DNA of 64,000 bases from Eulemur rufifrons (taxonomy: Eukaryota; Chordata; Mammalia; Primates; Lemuridae). A program made the position numbers and the translations under genes. Under the pieces are notes generated by a model. The model was not told the origin of the DNA. It made no database searches and saw nothing but the letters and a program-made list of their open reading frames with translations. Location: positions 223,046,843 to 223,110,842 of the forward strand of contig NC_090989.1 in NCBI RefSeq assembly GCF_041146395.1. The letters are read 5' to 3'. Below are positions 34,451 through 47,599 of this stretch, one piece after another; positions within the stretch are counted from its first letter, which is position 1, and every line of letters starts with the position of its first letter.

Positions 34451-35030
34451 TAAAGCATCTTGTGTAGCATTTATTATAGTAGAAAATCACAAACAATTTC
34501 ATCATGGAAGAGTAGATTTGAGTAAATTGGTGCTTTCCTACAGTGGAATATAGACTCATAAAAATAGAAGAATTAATAATTAAAAAAACTCATAATTTCA
34601 TTTTTTAGAGTAGGATATAAAGCAGTATATAAAGTAAGATTCTCATTTTTAAAAAATTTTAAATCCCATTTCCAATCACGGCAGGACCAACCCTTCTATT
34701 GGACCCAACTAAAAATGTTGGAAAAAATATTAAAAATTTTCCTTAAAGCCAAATAAATAAAAAGTCCACATCATACTTAAACTGTAGAACACCAATAGAA
34801 AAAGAGTGTTAAAAGGAGCTGAAGATAAAAGATTAAACTGATAGCTCACTTCTCAACAGCAACATTGAAAGAAGACAGTAGGAATGATAAATTCAGTGTG
34901 CTGGAATTATGTAACTGCTAATCAAGAATTACAAATACAGAAAAAATTCTTGAGGAATGTGGGTAAAAGAAACATTCCATATGACTATTCATATAAAGTT
35001 TTTTTTTAAATCACATTTATCACTTATTTT
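34451..35030 (+). repeat. Old L1/HAL1-like fragment, AT-rich
   Basis: Contains TTGAGTAAATTGGTGCTTTC and AGTGGAATATAGACTCATAA blocks and then A-rich sequence (34,660-34,950) that reads like degenerate L1. This begins the transposon-dense intergenic zone. Subfamily and boundaries are not clear. Confidence 0.45.
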
Positions 35031-35364
35031 TTTTTGTTGTTGTTGAGACAGAGTCTCACTTTGTTGCCCAGGCTAGAGTGAGTGCCGTGGCGTCAGCTTA
35101 GCTCACAGCAAGCTCAGACTCCTCGGCTTAAGCTATCCTACTGCCTCAGCCTCCCGAGTAGCTGGGACTACAGGCATGCGCCACTATGCCCGGCTAATTT
35201 TTTCTATATAGATTTTTAGTTGTCCATATAATGTCTTTCTATTTTTAGTAGAGACGGGGTCTCGCTCTTGCTCAGGCTGGTCTCGAACTCCTGACCTCGA
35301 GCGATCCACCCGCCTCGGCCTCCCAGAGTGCTAGGATTACAGATGTGAGCCACCGCGCCCGGCC
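35031..35364 (-). mobile_element. Alu SINE, young strepsirrhine type, reverse orientation
   Basis: Full-length: T-rich tail, GAGACAGAGTCTCACTTTGT, the two arms, TCTATATAGATTTTTAGTTG and CCATATAATGTCTTTCTATT in the middle, and the end CACCGCGCCCGGCC. The direct repeat TATCACTTATTTTTTT at 35,019-35,034 and 35,365-35,380 is a clean target duplication. CpG sites at the head are largely intact, which indicates relatively recent insertion. Confidence 0.97.
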
Positions 35365-35629
35365 TATCACTTATTTTTTTAAAGCAAGCAAGAAAATTAT
35401 TGTAAAGGTCAGGATAGTGGTTGCATCTAGTTGGAGAAGAACGAAGTCATGACTAAGGACAGGAACAAGATGAGGAACTTAGGGGATGCTGACAGGGTTC
35501 TGTTTCTTGACTGGGCCTTGGTACCTGTTTTATATATATGCGTATATATGCAGTTTTCTTGTTGTATTCACAACAAAAGAAGAAAAACATTGAAAACTTA
35601 AGGTATAAATTCATTTTTAAAAATTAAGG

Positions 35630-36200
35630 TACCATATTCATGACTAGACAATACAAAACATTCTTCCCAAGTTGAACAAGACTATCTCAAAATTCCAGTG
35701 GGTTTCTCCAAATTGATAAGCTGCTTTCAAACGTATAAGGGACTGAAAAAGATTTAAAATAAACAAGGCAGTCTTGATAAAGGTGGCTTGCTATAAAGCT
35801 ACAGTAATCAAGACTGTGGTTTTGGCATAAGAGTAGACAAATAATAGATTATTGGAGCAAAGAGTCCAGAGATAGTACTACACACATACTGTAAATTGAT
35901 TTTTGACCAAGACACAAAGTCTTTTCAATGGGGAAATCTTTAAGTAAATGGTATGGAAACAATTGGTTTTCCATGTGGAAAAAAGAGCCTCAATCCTTAC
36001 ATAATATGCAAAAATTAATTCAAAATGAATCATAGAGTGGAACACAAACTAGGAATCCATAAAACCACTAGAAAACAATATGACCTTGAGATAGACAAAG
36101 ATTTTATTGGACAGGACACGAAAAAGTAAGGACATGAATAGAAAAAAATTCAAATCTAGAAAGAGATGGTACACACATGTGTAGGGCTATGCACATGACC
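35630..36200 (+). mobile_element. Old L1 ORF2 3' fragment
   Basis: Blocks AAAGCTACAGTAATCAAGAC, GTAAATTGATTTTTGACCAA and GGGGAAATCTTTAAGTAAAT follow the L1 ORF2 C-terminal order. Frames are broken. It precedes, and is separate from, the longer L1 that follows. Confidence 0.75.
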
Positions 36201-37413
36201 AAAACCTGAGAAATGTTTTGATTACTAACTATATTTATTATAGGTCTATTTAGATTTTCTGATAATTCTTGAGTCAATTTTAGTAGTTTATCATTTTAGG
36301 AATTCATTCATTTCATCTACTATATACAATCTCACCTTGCACTGACTTTTAGGCTCTACACAAGCAGGAAGTGAAGGCTAAGGAGGAATTGGAAACTACC
36401 TGGATGAGTGTGGATGTCATGCCCTAACATGCACGGAGCTCCTCAACAAGAACTGGGAGATTTATTCTTTTAAGGAAATATCTGTCCCAGTCATTAATTG
36501 ACCATTATGCTATTGAGTGGAGACTTCAGTGGCCATCTGCAACAAAAAATAAGGACTTTTCAAAATTAGTTCAGAAAAATCACTAACCAATGACTAAAAC
36601 AAAGAGCAACAAACCCAGGAATAGTGGAGAATCTGATTTCCAGAGTTGGCAGATTATATTATTTGAAATGTCTAATTTTCAACAAAAATATTATAACACG
36701 TGGAAAGAAACAAGTATGGCCAAACCCAGGAATAAAAGCAATCAAAAGAAATGGTCTTTGAGAACAACCAGATGTTAGACTTACAAGGTAAAGACTTTAA
36801 ATCAGCTATGTTAAATATGTCCAAAGAACTATGTTTAAAGAACTAAAAATATGAGAACCATGCCTCATAAAATAGAGACTATCAAGAAAGATGTTTTAAA
36901 AGAAATGAAATAGAAATTCTGAAAAAGTATACTGAATAATTGTAGTTATTGTATTAAAAATTGAACTAAAGGGGTTCGATGCAAATTTGAGTAGAGAGAA
37001 GAATGAATCAGTGATCTTGAAGACAGGTCAATTGACAACCAACAGACTAAGGAGCAGAAAGAAAAAAGAATGAAAAAAGTGAAGAGCCACAGGGCCTTTG
37101 GGACACCATCAAGCCAACCAACACACACATTGTAGGAGTCACAATAGGAGAAAAGAGAAAGGTTCAGAAAAAATATTTGAAGATACAATGGCTGTAAACA
37201 TCCTACATTTGATGAAAGATATGAATCTACAAATCCAAGAAACTCAACAAATTCAGAATAGGATATATGCAAAGAGACCTACAGGAAAACACATAATCAA
37301 ATTGTTAAAACCAAGAACAAAGAAAATCTTGACAGCCGCAGAGAGAAGAATTTGTCATGTATAGGCAATCCTCAATAAGATTAACAACCAATTTCTCATT
37401 AGAAACTATGGAA

Positions 37414-37715
37414 GCCAGTCTCGGTGCAGTGGCTCACAACTGTAGTCCTAGCAATCTGGGAGGCCAAGGTGGGAGGATTGCTTGAGCTCAGCCTGTGACC
37501 AGCCTGAGCAACAGCAAGACTCCATCTCTGTTAAAAATAGAAAAATTTGCCAGACACTATGGTACACACCCATAGTCCTAGTGATGTGGGAGGCTGAGGT
37601 GGCAGGATCACTTGGGCCCAGGAGTTTGAGGTTGCAGTGAGCTATGATGATATCACTGCACTCTGTCCAGGGCGACAGAGCAAGACTCTGTCTCAAAAAG
37701 ATAAAAAGAAAAAGA
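37414..37715 (+). mobile_element. Alu SINE, old, inserted in the L1
   Basis: Starts GCCAGTCTCGGTGCAGTGG, contains both arms and ends in an A-rich tail. Flanking AAACTATGGAAG and AAACTATGAAG are the likely target duplication inside L1 sequence. The second arm has GCTATGATGATATCACTGC. Younger than the L1 by position, but diverged. Confidence 0.92.
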
Positions 37716-38475
37716 AAACTATGAAGAAGCCAGAATGCAGTGATAGACATGTTCAAACTGCTACAGGAAAAAACTATCAACCAGCGAGTCTATATGTGGC
37801 AAAACTATCCTTCAAAAATGAAAGAAAAAGTAATACATTCCAAGATAAATAAAAACAGTTTTTACTAGCTGATCTACCCTAAAAAATACTAGAAGGAATG
37901 CTTCAGACTGAAATGAAAAGGCACTGGAGTAACTCAAAGTGCCAGTAAAAGACAACTGCATGTTGCAATAATTATAAATGTACATTAATAGGCACACACT
38001 GTATAAAGATGTAGGTTATGACAAAAACACCATAATTGGGATGGAGAAAAGAAATATAAAGGAGCAAAATTTTGTATAGTATTAAAACTAAGCTGGTATT
38101 AATTTAAACTAGATTGTTATACATTAAGATGCTAAGAGTATTCCCCAGGGCAATCAGTAAGAAATAAAAATATATAGTAAAAGAAAAAAACAACAGAATT
38201 AAAATTGTACACTAGAAAACATCTAACAAAAAAGCAGACAGTTATGGAATAATTGAGGAACAAAAAAGACACAGAGAAAACAAAATGAAACAAATTCTAC
38301 CTTATTAGTAATTACATTAAATGTAAATGGATTGAACTCTCCAAGTAAAAGGCAGAGATTGGTAGAATGCATTAAAAAAAAAATGGTTCATCTATGTGCT
38401 TTCTTCAAGAGACACATGTCAGATTCAAAGACAGGTAAAAATTCAAAGACAGGTTGAAAGTAAAATGATGGTTCA

Positions 38476-38718
<243 letters not shown>

Positions 38719-41690
38719 CTACAGTGGCTACACTAATATCAGACAAAATAGACTTCAAGACAAAAGTGTTTCTAGGATAAAGAAGGACATTTTCTGATGA
38801 TAAAGTGTCAATCCATGAAAAAGACATAGCAATTTTAGACATATATGCACATAACAGCCCCAAATACATGAAGCAAAACTGATAGAATTGACAAGAGAAA
38901 TATCAGCAATATCCCACATTCAATAATAGAACAACTAAACAGAAGATCAGGAAGGAAATAGAAGTCTTTAGCAATACTATAAACTGACTAAACCTAAAAA
39001 CATCTGTAGAACACTTCACCCAACAACAGCAGAATACATAGTCTTCTCAAGGACACAAAGGATATACTCTATCACAGTCCATATGTTAAGCCATAAAACA
39101 AATCTTAATGTATTTTAAAGCATTCAAATAATACAAAGTATATTATCTGACCACATGAAATGAATTAGAAAACAATACCAGGAAGAAATTTGACAAACTA
39201 ACAAATATATGGCAATTTAACAACACCACTCATAAATAACTGAGGAATCAGACAAAAATCACAAGGAAAAATTTAAAAATACTTTAAGGTGAATGAAAAC
39301 AAAACATACCAAAGCCAAACTTATGGCATGTAGCAAAAGCAGTGCCCAAAGGGAAATTTTTAGCTATAAATGCCTACATTTAAAAAGAAGGAAGACCTCA
39401 AATAATAGCCTAAACTTACACCCTACTAAGCTAGAAAATGGAGTAAATTAAACCCAAAACAAGCAGGAGGGAGAAAACAATAAAGATAATAGTGGAAATA
39501 AATAAAACAAAATAGAAAAACAATGCAGAAAAAATTAATGCAATGAAAAGTTGGTTCTTTGAAAAAAAAAAAAAAAAACCTCAAATTACGGATCTCATGA
39601 ATGAAATGGGGGACATTAGTACCAACATTACAGAAGTAAAAAGGGTTAAAAGGAATACTATAGACAACTTAGATAACCTAGATGAAAGGGAAAAATTCCT
39701 TAAAAGGCGCACACACACAAACTAGTGAAACTGACTCAAGAAGAAATAGAAAATCTAAATAGATCTCTAATAAATAAAAAGATTGAATTAGGAAACAAAA
39801 CATTTTCCACAAAAGTCAAGTACCAGATGACTTTACTAGTGATTCTACCAAATGTTTAAGGAAGAGTTAACACCAGTCATTCACAGAATATTCCAAACAT
39901 AGAAGAGGGAGCACTTCTTTACTCATTCTGAGAGACCAGAATTATCCTGATACCAAAATCAGACAAATATATCTCAAGAAAAGCAAATCAGATCCATATC
40001 CCGTATGAATGTAGACACAAAAATGCTCAACAAAATACAAGCAAACTGAATTCAGCACTATTTAAAAAAGAATATACACTATGACTAAGTGGGTTTATCC
40101 TAAGAATTCAAAGTTGGTTCAACATACAAAAATCTACCAATGTAGTATACCACATTAATATAATAAAGGAGGCAGGAGAGGAATCACTTGATGGTCTCAA
40201 CAGATGCAGAAAAAGTACTTGATAAAATGCTAAACCTTTTCTTGATAAAAAAATAAAAGTCAACAAACTAGGACTAGAAAGGAACTTCCTCAAACTGATA
40301 GAGTATCTATGAAAACTGGGCCCACAGTTAACATACCTAATAGTGAAAGACTGAAATCTTTCCCCCTTAGATCAGGAACAATACATGATATCTGCTCTTA
40401 CCACTTCTGTTCAACGTTGTATTAAAATGTCTAGCCAGAGCAGTTAGGCAAGAAAAAGAAATAAGTAAAATTATATGTGTGCAAATGATATTATATTCTA
40501 TTTAGAAAATCCTCAGGAACCCACTAAAAAACTGAGTACTAAAAAACTTTCAGCAAGATTGCAGGATGCAAGTCACTTGTGTTTTTATACACTTGCAGTG
40601 AACAATCCAGAAGTAAAATTAAGAAAACAATTCCATTCACGATAGCATCAAAATAAATAAAACATTTAGGAATAAATTTAACAACAAAACTTACACTCTG
40701 AACACTACAAAGCACTGTTGAAAGAAATTAAAGAAAATCTAAATAAATAGAAAACCATGCCATATTCATGGGTTGGAAGACTTAACATTATTAAGATGGC
40801 AGCATTCCCCAAACTAATCCTCACATTCAGTACAATCTTTATCAGAATCTTAGCTGACTTTTTTTTTAGAAATTGATAAGTTGATTATAAAATTTATATG
40901 TAATTGGATAGGACCAAGAATAGCCAAAATAAATCCTTAAAAGAAGATGAAAGTAATACTCACACATCCCAATTCCAAAACCTCTGTAAAGCTGTATTAA
41001 TCAAGACAGTATGGTACTGGAATAAGGACAGACATATAGATCAATGAAGTAGAACAGAATGTCCAAAAATAAACCCAAACCCCTATGATCAATTGATTTT
41101 TGATAAAGGTGCCAAGATTATTCAATGAGGATTAAAGTTTTTTAAACAAATGATTCTAAAACAAATATAATAGATATTATATGCAAAAGAGTTAATATGG
41201 ATCCTTACATCACATTTTACACAAAAATTAAAAAGGATTAAAAAACCTAAATGTAAGAACAAAAACAATAAAACTCTTAGAAGAAAACAGGTGTAAATCT
41301 TTATGGCTTTTGTATTAGGCAAAGGTTTATTAGTTATGACACCAAAATCATAAGTAACAAAAGAAAAAGGATAATTTGATTTCTTCAATATTAAAAACTT
41401 TTATGCTTAAAAGGACACTATCAAGAAAGTAGAAAGCAACCCTTAGAATAGGAGAAAATATTTTCAAATTATATGTATAAAGAGCTGCTATGACTAAACA
41501 ATTAAAATCAAAGATCCTGTAAAACTGGGCAAAGGATTTGAACAGACATTTCTCCACAGAAAATGTACAAATGTCCAATAAGCACATGAAAAAATGCTCA
41601 ACATTATTAGTCATTAAGGAAATGCAAATCAAAACCACACTAAGATACTACTTAACATCCACTAGGATGGCTATAATTTTAAAACAAACA

Positions 41691-42149
41691 GACAAAAAAC
41701 TAGGTGTCAGCTAGGATGTGGAATTATGAGAAATTTTACCTTTCTATTCTATGTTCCCTATGATGTTCATGTGCTTAAATTATCATACATTCAAGTAATT
41801 TTTAAAATATTCCCATTTTTGAAGATAGAGTGAAAGGAAAAGACTCATACACAAACCAATTAAAAACTGATATAATTGATCACTTGAAAAATCATGTTGT
41901 GTTATATCAGCAGATGAGATTACACATGGCTATTATGTATCTAAATTAGATATCACAGAGACAGATGAACGTTGTGGCTAGACAGGGGAACCAAACTGCA
42001 AGTTGAACATATAGGCACAAATAAACACACTTTGGAATTTTATTCAGTTGCTTAGGTCTATACCAAAGTAGGTAAAGGAGTATAAATAAATATGTATCAA
42101 AACTGAAGTAATATATCAGAGGGGAAAAATCTAAATCAAGATATTGTGA
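41691..42149 (+). repeat. Unnamed repeat R, copy 2, and flanking sequence
   Basis: The part from GAATTATGAGAAATTTTACC (41,721) to GATCACTTGAAAAATCATG (about 41,905) matches 15,340-15,511 plus the 25 bases after the Alu there, with no Alu in between. It thus resembles the state before that insertion. After 41,905 the sequence is AT-rich and unassigned. Confidence 0.6.
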
Positions 42150-43190
42150 TCACTAAGGCTTGAGCAATTGGCCTTAGACTTCAGCAATATCCCCAGCACC
42201 AGTCCAGCCCCTGCACCCCTAATCATCAGACCAGTACTCACAGACCCAGTCTCTAGGTTGGCCCATTAGGATACAAGTTCCAGGCCTGCCCAGCACCAGG
42301 CCAGCCCTGGTGGCCCCAAGATCCAGGTCTTCCCCAGATTCCAAATAAGCCCAAAGCCAGGACAGCCTTCACAGCTTCAGGCTTTAGGTACCCAACTGCC
42401 AGATCAGCACCTCTGGCCTCAGGCAGCAGGCTGGCACTATCGGACATGGGTTCAGGCCTGCCCCGTGCTAAGCCATTACCTGCGGCCCTATCCTCCAGAC
42501 CATCCCTTACAACCCCATGCTCCAACAGATCCAGGGGCCAGGCCCATCCCAGTAGATCCAAGCACTGGGATGACCCCGCAGAACCAGGCTCCAGGTCTGC
42601 CCCTAAGGACTCAGGTTCCAGGCTGGCCCTCATAGACCTAGACTTCAGGCCAGCACCTCCACACCCAGCCTCTAGGACACCTTTAGGGAATCAGGCACCA
42701 TGCCTGCCCCAGCACCAAGCTGACTCCAATGGACACAAGGTCCAGAGACACCTCAGTAGATCCCAGTGCCAGGCTGGACCCTGCAGACCTTGGCTCCAGG
42801 ATCACCCCTGCAGCTTGGGCTCCATGCCAGTTTCTTTGGATCCAGGACCCAGGCCTACCCCAGGGACTTGGCTCCAGGCCTGCCTCAACACCAAGATAAC
42901 ACCTATGAACTCCAGGACTCTCCTAGTGGACCCAGGAACCAGGCCTATTCCAGCACCTGGCCAGCCCCTAGAGATTCAGATTCAAGGCCCACCAGAGCAA
43001 CAGGTCAGCCCCTGTAGATCCAGGATTCAGAATGGTCCCTATAGGTAGGTACAGGCTTCAGACCCACCCACATGCTGACTCAGGCACCAGGCCAGACTGT
43101 CTGAGGACTCCAGCAGTAAGCCCACCTATACACCATGCCAGATGGCCTCCCCAGAATTTCTCCAAATGTATAGACACCAACACATGGGCA
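42150..43190 (+). repeat. GC-rich degenerate tandem array, probable L1M 5' UTR
   Basis: The blocks CAGGCTCCAGGTCTGCCCC, CCAGGCCTGCCC, GACCCAGG and CCAGCCCCTG recur at irregular intervals of a few tens of bases over about 1 kb. The array is C/A/G-rich in an AT-rich neighbourhood. Old L1M elements are known for 5' UTRs of this kind, and L1 ORF1-like sequence follows directly at 43,250, which supports that reading. The array gives long open frames on both strands (200 codons on +, 126 on -) that are proline-rich and repeat-derived. I do not call them proteins. Confidence 0.65.
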
Positions 43191-43543
43191 CAAGGATTAA
43201 GAACAATCAGGGAAACAAGACATAGAACAAGGAACAATATAAAGCACCAATAACTAGCCCTAATGAAATGGAGATTTATAATGTACCCAACAAAGAATTC
43301 AAAATGATTATTTTAAGGAATCTCAGTTAACTTCAAGAAAAAAACAGAAACAATTCAATGAAATCAGGAAAAATAATAAAAGACCAAATTTAGAAATATA
43401 ACAGAATTAAACTGTAAAAAAAAATTATGGAGCTAAAAAATACAATGCTTGAAATTAAAAAATGCAGTTGTTTACAAAGTATCAATTGCAGAATTGATCA
43501 AGCAGAAGAACGCGTAAACTTGAAGACAGGTTATTTGAAAATA

Positions 43544-44167
43544 CAGTAGTTACTCCTTATCTGTAGTTTAACTTTCCACAGTTTCAGTTTCTTGCATTTC
43601 ACTACAGCCTGGAAATATATATCACTACTCTTGTGCTTTGGATCCATTATTAAGTAAAATGGGGTCACTTGAACACTAGTACTGTGATACCATTACAGTC
43701 AATCTGGTAACTGAGATGGTTACTAAGTGACTAACAGCAATCTGGGCAGGATGGAGCATGACAACATGAGATTTTATCATGCTACTTAGAATGGTGTGCA
43801 ATTTGAAACTCATGAATTGTTTATTTCTGGAATTTTCTACTTATGTCACAATGCCTTTGTTATTAACCTCACATCACCTCATCACGTAGGCATTTTAACA
43901 TGTTATGTCATCACAGGAAGAAGCATGAATAGAGTACAATAAAATGAGAGACCATATTCATATAACTTTTATTATAGTATACATTATTATTTTTCTATTT
44001 TTATCAGTTGTTAATCTCTTACTGTGCCTAATTTATAAATTAAACTTTATCATAGATATGTATGTACAAGAAAAAAATAGTGTATATAGGGTTTGATACT
44101 ATTCACAGTTGTAGGCATTCACTGGGGGGCTTGGAAAATATCCCCCACAGATAAGTGAAGATCACTG
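43544..44167. mobile_element. MER2/Tigger-like DNA transposon within L1
   Basis: Begins CAGTAGTTACTCCTTATCTG and ends CACAGATAAGTGAAGATCACTG. The first 20 or so bases and the last are inverted repeats. A TA dinucleotide flanks both sides (43,542-43,543 and 44,168-44,169), as for Tc1/mariner/pogo elements. Internal blocks include GTGGGGGATATTTTCCAAGC on the minus strand. Size is about 624 bp with no transposase frame. Confidence 0.83.
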
Positions 44168-44370
44168 TATGTAGTCAGAAGAGAAAAATTAAAAAGGAAT
44201 AAATAAAACATACAGGACAGCATCAAAACAGCAAATATTTAAGTTATAGGAATTTAAGAAGGAAAAGAGAATGACAAAGGATCTTATTAAAAGAAATAAT
44301 AACAGAGAACTTTCCAAATCTGGGGAAAGATAAAAAATATCCCAGTACAGGAAGATCAAAATTCTCTGTT

Positions 44371-44577
44371 TTAGTCTATTTTGAGTTGCTTATAAAAGCC
44401 TGGAACTGGGTAATTTATAAAGATAAAGAAGTTATTTTTTTATAGTCTGGAAGCTGAGAAGTCCAAGATCAAGGGGCCACATCTGCTGTGAGCCTTCCTG
44501 CTGGTGGGGACTCTCTCCATAGTCCCGAGGTGGCAGAGGGTATCAGATGGTGAGAGGGCTGTGCATGCTAACATGTT
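44371..44577 (-). mobile_element. MaLR (MST/MLT-type) LTR fragment, reverse orientation
   Basis: Reads TGTTTTAGTCTATTTTGAGT, AACTGGGTAATTTATAAAGA, AGTCCAAGATCAAGGGGCCA and CTCTCCATAGTCCCGAGGTG, which I recognise as the reverse complement of a mammalian apparent LTR retrotransposon LTR. It is truncated, with no internal region. Family name is tentative. Confidence 0.6.
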
Positions 44578-46511
44578 ATAATGAAATAATTCAAGGAATG
44601 AAATAAAAAATACAATCAAGAACTTCAACAGACTGGATCAAGCAGAAGAAACAATTACTGAACTTGAAGACAGTCCTTTTGAAATAACCCAGTCATACCA
44701 AAGAGAAGAGAAAAAAGAAAAAAGAATGAAGAAAGACTATGTGACACATGGGACAGCATAAAGCCAACAAATTTTGAATTTCTGGTGTTCCAGAAGGAAA
44801 AAACATGGGCAGAGGCATAGAGATCATATATAATAAAATAATAGATGAAACTTTCCCAAATCTTGCAAGAGATATAGACATACAGACACAAGAAGCTCAA
44901 AAAATCTTCAAATAGATTTGATATAAAAAAAAGGCCATTCCAAAGAGAGAATTCAAAAAAAAAAAAAAAGCAAAAGAAAAGCTTCAAGTAACATAACAGG
45001 GAACACTCATTAGACTAACAGTGGATTTTTGTTTTTAGCAGAAACATTACAGAGTAGGAGAGACTGCCATGATATATTTGAAATGCTGAAAGAAAAAACT
45101 GCTACCTAAGAATACTATACCTAGAAAAGCTATCCTTCAAAAATAAAGAATAAATAAAGTTTTTTCCAAGACAAACAAAAACTGAGGGAATTCATCACCA
45201 CTAGACCAGCCATACATGAAATGTTTAAAGGAATCCTACATCTGAAAGCAAAAAGATGAAATCTACAATTGTAAAACAGACAATTTATAAAACTCACTAT
45301 TAGAGCAAACACACAAATGACAAAGAGAAAAGACTCAAATGTTACCAGTACAGAAAACCACCACTACAAAAAACCACCAAACTGCAATAATAAATAACAA
45401 AGAGAAAAGGAACAAAGGATATACACAAAAATCAGAAAACACTAAGTTGAAAGGAGTAAGTCTGCACCTATCAATAATAATCTTGAAGGTAAACAGATTA
45501 AATTCCTCACTTAAATGATATAGAATGGTTCAAAGGATTTTAGAAATGAAACAATTAGATATTGCATACAAGAAACTTGCTTCACCTGTGAAAACACATG
45601 TAGACTGGAAGTGGAGGGATAGAAAAAGTTATTCCATGGAAATGAAAACCAAAAGCAAACAGGAGTAGCTATACTCATATCAGATAAAACAGATTTTAAG
45701 TAAAAAGCAGTAAAGACAGACATTTATATATTATATAATGATAAAGAGATCAATTCAATAAGAGGATATAATAATTCTAAATATATATGTACCCATCACT
45801 GGAATACTCAGATATATAAGGCAAATATTACTAGATCTAAACAGAGAGATAAATATCTGGGGACTTCAGCACCCCACTATGAGCATTAGACAGATTATCT
45901 AGACAGAAAATCAACATGGCAATATTTGATTTAAACTATATTTTAGATCAAATGTACCTAACAGACATTTACAGAACATTCTATCCAACAGCTGCAGAAC
46001 ACACATTCTTCTCATCAGCACATGGAACATTCTACAGGATAGAACATATGTTAGGCCACAAAATTATCAACAGATTTTTAAAAATTGAAACATATTAAGT
46101 ATCTTCTCAGACCATAATGGAATAAAACTAGAAATCAATAACAAGAGGAACTTTGGAAACTGTACAAATGAATAGAATTTAAACAACATGCTCCTGAATG
46201 AACATTCAGTCAGTGAAGCAATTTAGAAGGAAATAAAAAATTCTTGAAACTAATGAAAATGGAAACATGACACACCAAAACCTACGGGATACAGGAAAAG
46301 CAGTGCTAAGAGGGAGTTTATAGCAATAAGCATCTACATCAGAAAAGTAGAAAGATTTAAAATAAACAACATAATGAAGCACCTCAAGGAACTAGAAAAG
46401 AACAAACCAAACTCAAAATTAGTAGAAGGAAAGAAATAATAAAGGTCAGAGCAGAACTAATGAAACAGAGGCTAAAAAAATCAATATAAAGGATCAGTGA
46501 ATCAAAACAAA

Positions 46512-46682
46512 GGATTTTTTTTGGGAGAACTTTTATTACTGATTCAGTCTCATTACTCATTATTGGTCTGTTCAGGTTTTCTATTTCTTCCTTGTTCAAT
46601 CTTGGTAGGTTGTATCTGTCCAGGAATTTATACATCGCCTCTAGGTTTTCCAGTTTGTTAGCATATAATTTTTCCATTTCTA
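46512..46682 (-). mobile_element. L1 ORF2 fragment in reverse orientation
   Basis: On the minus strand it reads as L1 ORF2 between the endonuclease and reverse transcriptase (a '[19 protein letters not shown]' stretch with an '[15 protein letters not shown]' stretch). It abuts the plus-strand L1 at about 46,505-46,512, forming a head-to-head junction. Its sequence lies downstream in ORF2 of where the plus-strand piece stops. Confidence 0.8.
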
Positions 46683-47599
46683 AACAGTGTTTAATGAACC
46701 TCCCAGGAAGCAGACATTTTAGGCATGACTATTTTGCCTCAAATCTCCATTATACTGTTTATTACCATGAGGAGAAATGTCCAGGGATAATATTAGATTA
46801 TATAGTTTATCTCTGTGCCCTGGCTTATGAGTCTACAGACGGGAATTGGTTCTAGGCCAGCTGCAAGCACACAGCCTAGCTTCATTGAGGAGCCTGCCTC
46901 ACATTGTACTACTATCAATACAAGAGTTGAACTAAGAAGAAATTGCCCCTTGACAGATGGCTAAATTTTTCCAACAGGATAAAACAGCGTTGCTTTTTAG
47001 CTTGTTTTTCAAATGAGTTTACCATTCTGGGGTGAGCTGAATGTAATATTAATAGATAAAGTAAAAGAAAAAGAAAGACAAGCAGTCTTTTGTGTGCAGA
47101 CACTGTGATTTTATTGTCTCAAACCAAGAGTGGTTTTAAAGACAACTGACCCCATTCTCCAATTATTGACAAAATAGAGAAACTACAGATGAATTATTAT
47201 GGAAGACTGTCCCAACACTTAAAAAATTAAAATAATAATCCTATACACATTAACTTTTTCAGTTACCTAGAGGTACATTATACATATGTTTTACCTTGAC
47301 CAGTGCACCTAGAGTTAAGATAGCTTAAAGCTGGGTGTTCTCCTATAATTTTTTTAAGGGTCAATGGTTTTTGTTTCATAACATTTTTTTGTTCTTAACA
47401 TAGCAGCAATAATCAGTTACAAAACAGTATAAAATACAATGGAAAGAGATTTTGACCACAAAGTCACCTAATATTCTAAGAAATGTGAAGGACTCATATG
47501 AATAAAACCACAAAATTGCTGAAAGATGAAAAAGAAACATCTCTTCAATGGAGAGAAAAAATTCTTATTCATATAATTCAATGCCAGTAAAAGTCACAT
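46683..47599. other. Unassigned intergenic sequence
   Basis: No gene, RNA or repeat family was recognised. It is AT-rich, with a few moderate open frames without features. Confidence 0.5.

Larger units (their letters stand above)
43191..46505 (+). mobile_element. Degenerate L1 body (ORF1 and first part of ORF2)
   Basis: L1 ORF1-like sequence appears at 43,250-43,540 and again at 44,578-45,000 (GGATCAAGCAGAAGAAACAA, TGAACTTGAAGACAGTCC). The ORF2 endonuclease region covers roughly 45,430-46,100 (ACAGACATTTACAGAACATT, CACATTCTTCTCATCAGCAC), followed by more ORF2 to about 46,505. The repeated 'AAGCAGAAGAA...CTTGAAGACAGG' block before and after the inserted elements suggests a second L1 piece or a duplication. 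No open frame survives. Confidence 0.75.

Noticed and set aside
39543..39725. Candidate intact L1 protein
   Set aside because: Only a 60-codon piece of ORF2 is open. Stops and frameshifts surround it, so the element is dead.
42446..43048. A 200-codon plus-strand frame rich in proline
   Set aside because: It is produced by the degenerate GC-rich array that I read as an L1 5' UTR. The opposite strand is open too, and the amino-acid pattern merely follows the repeat.
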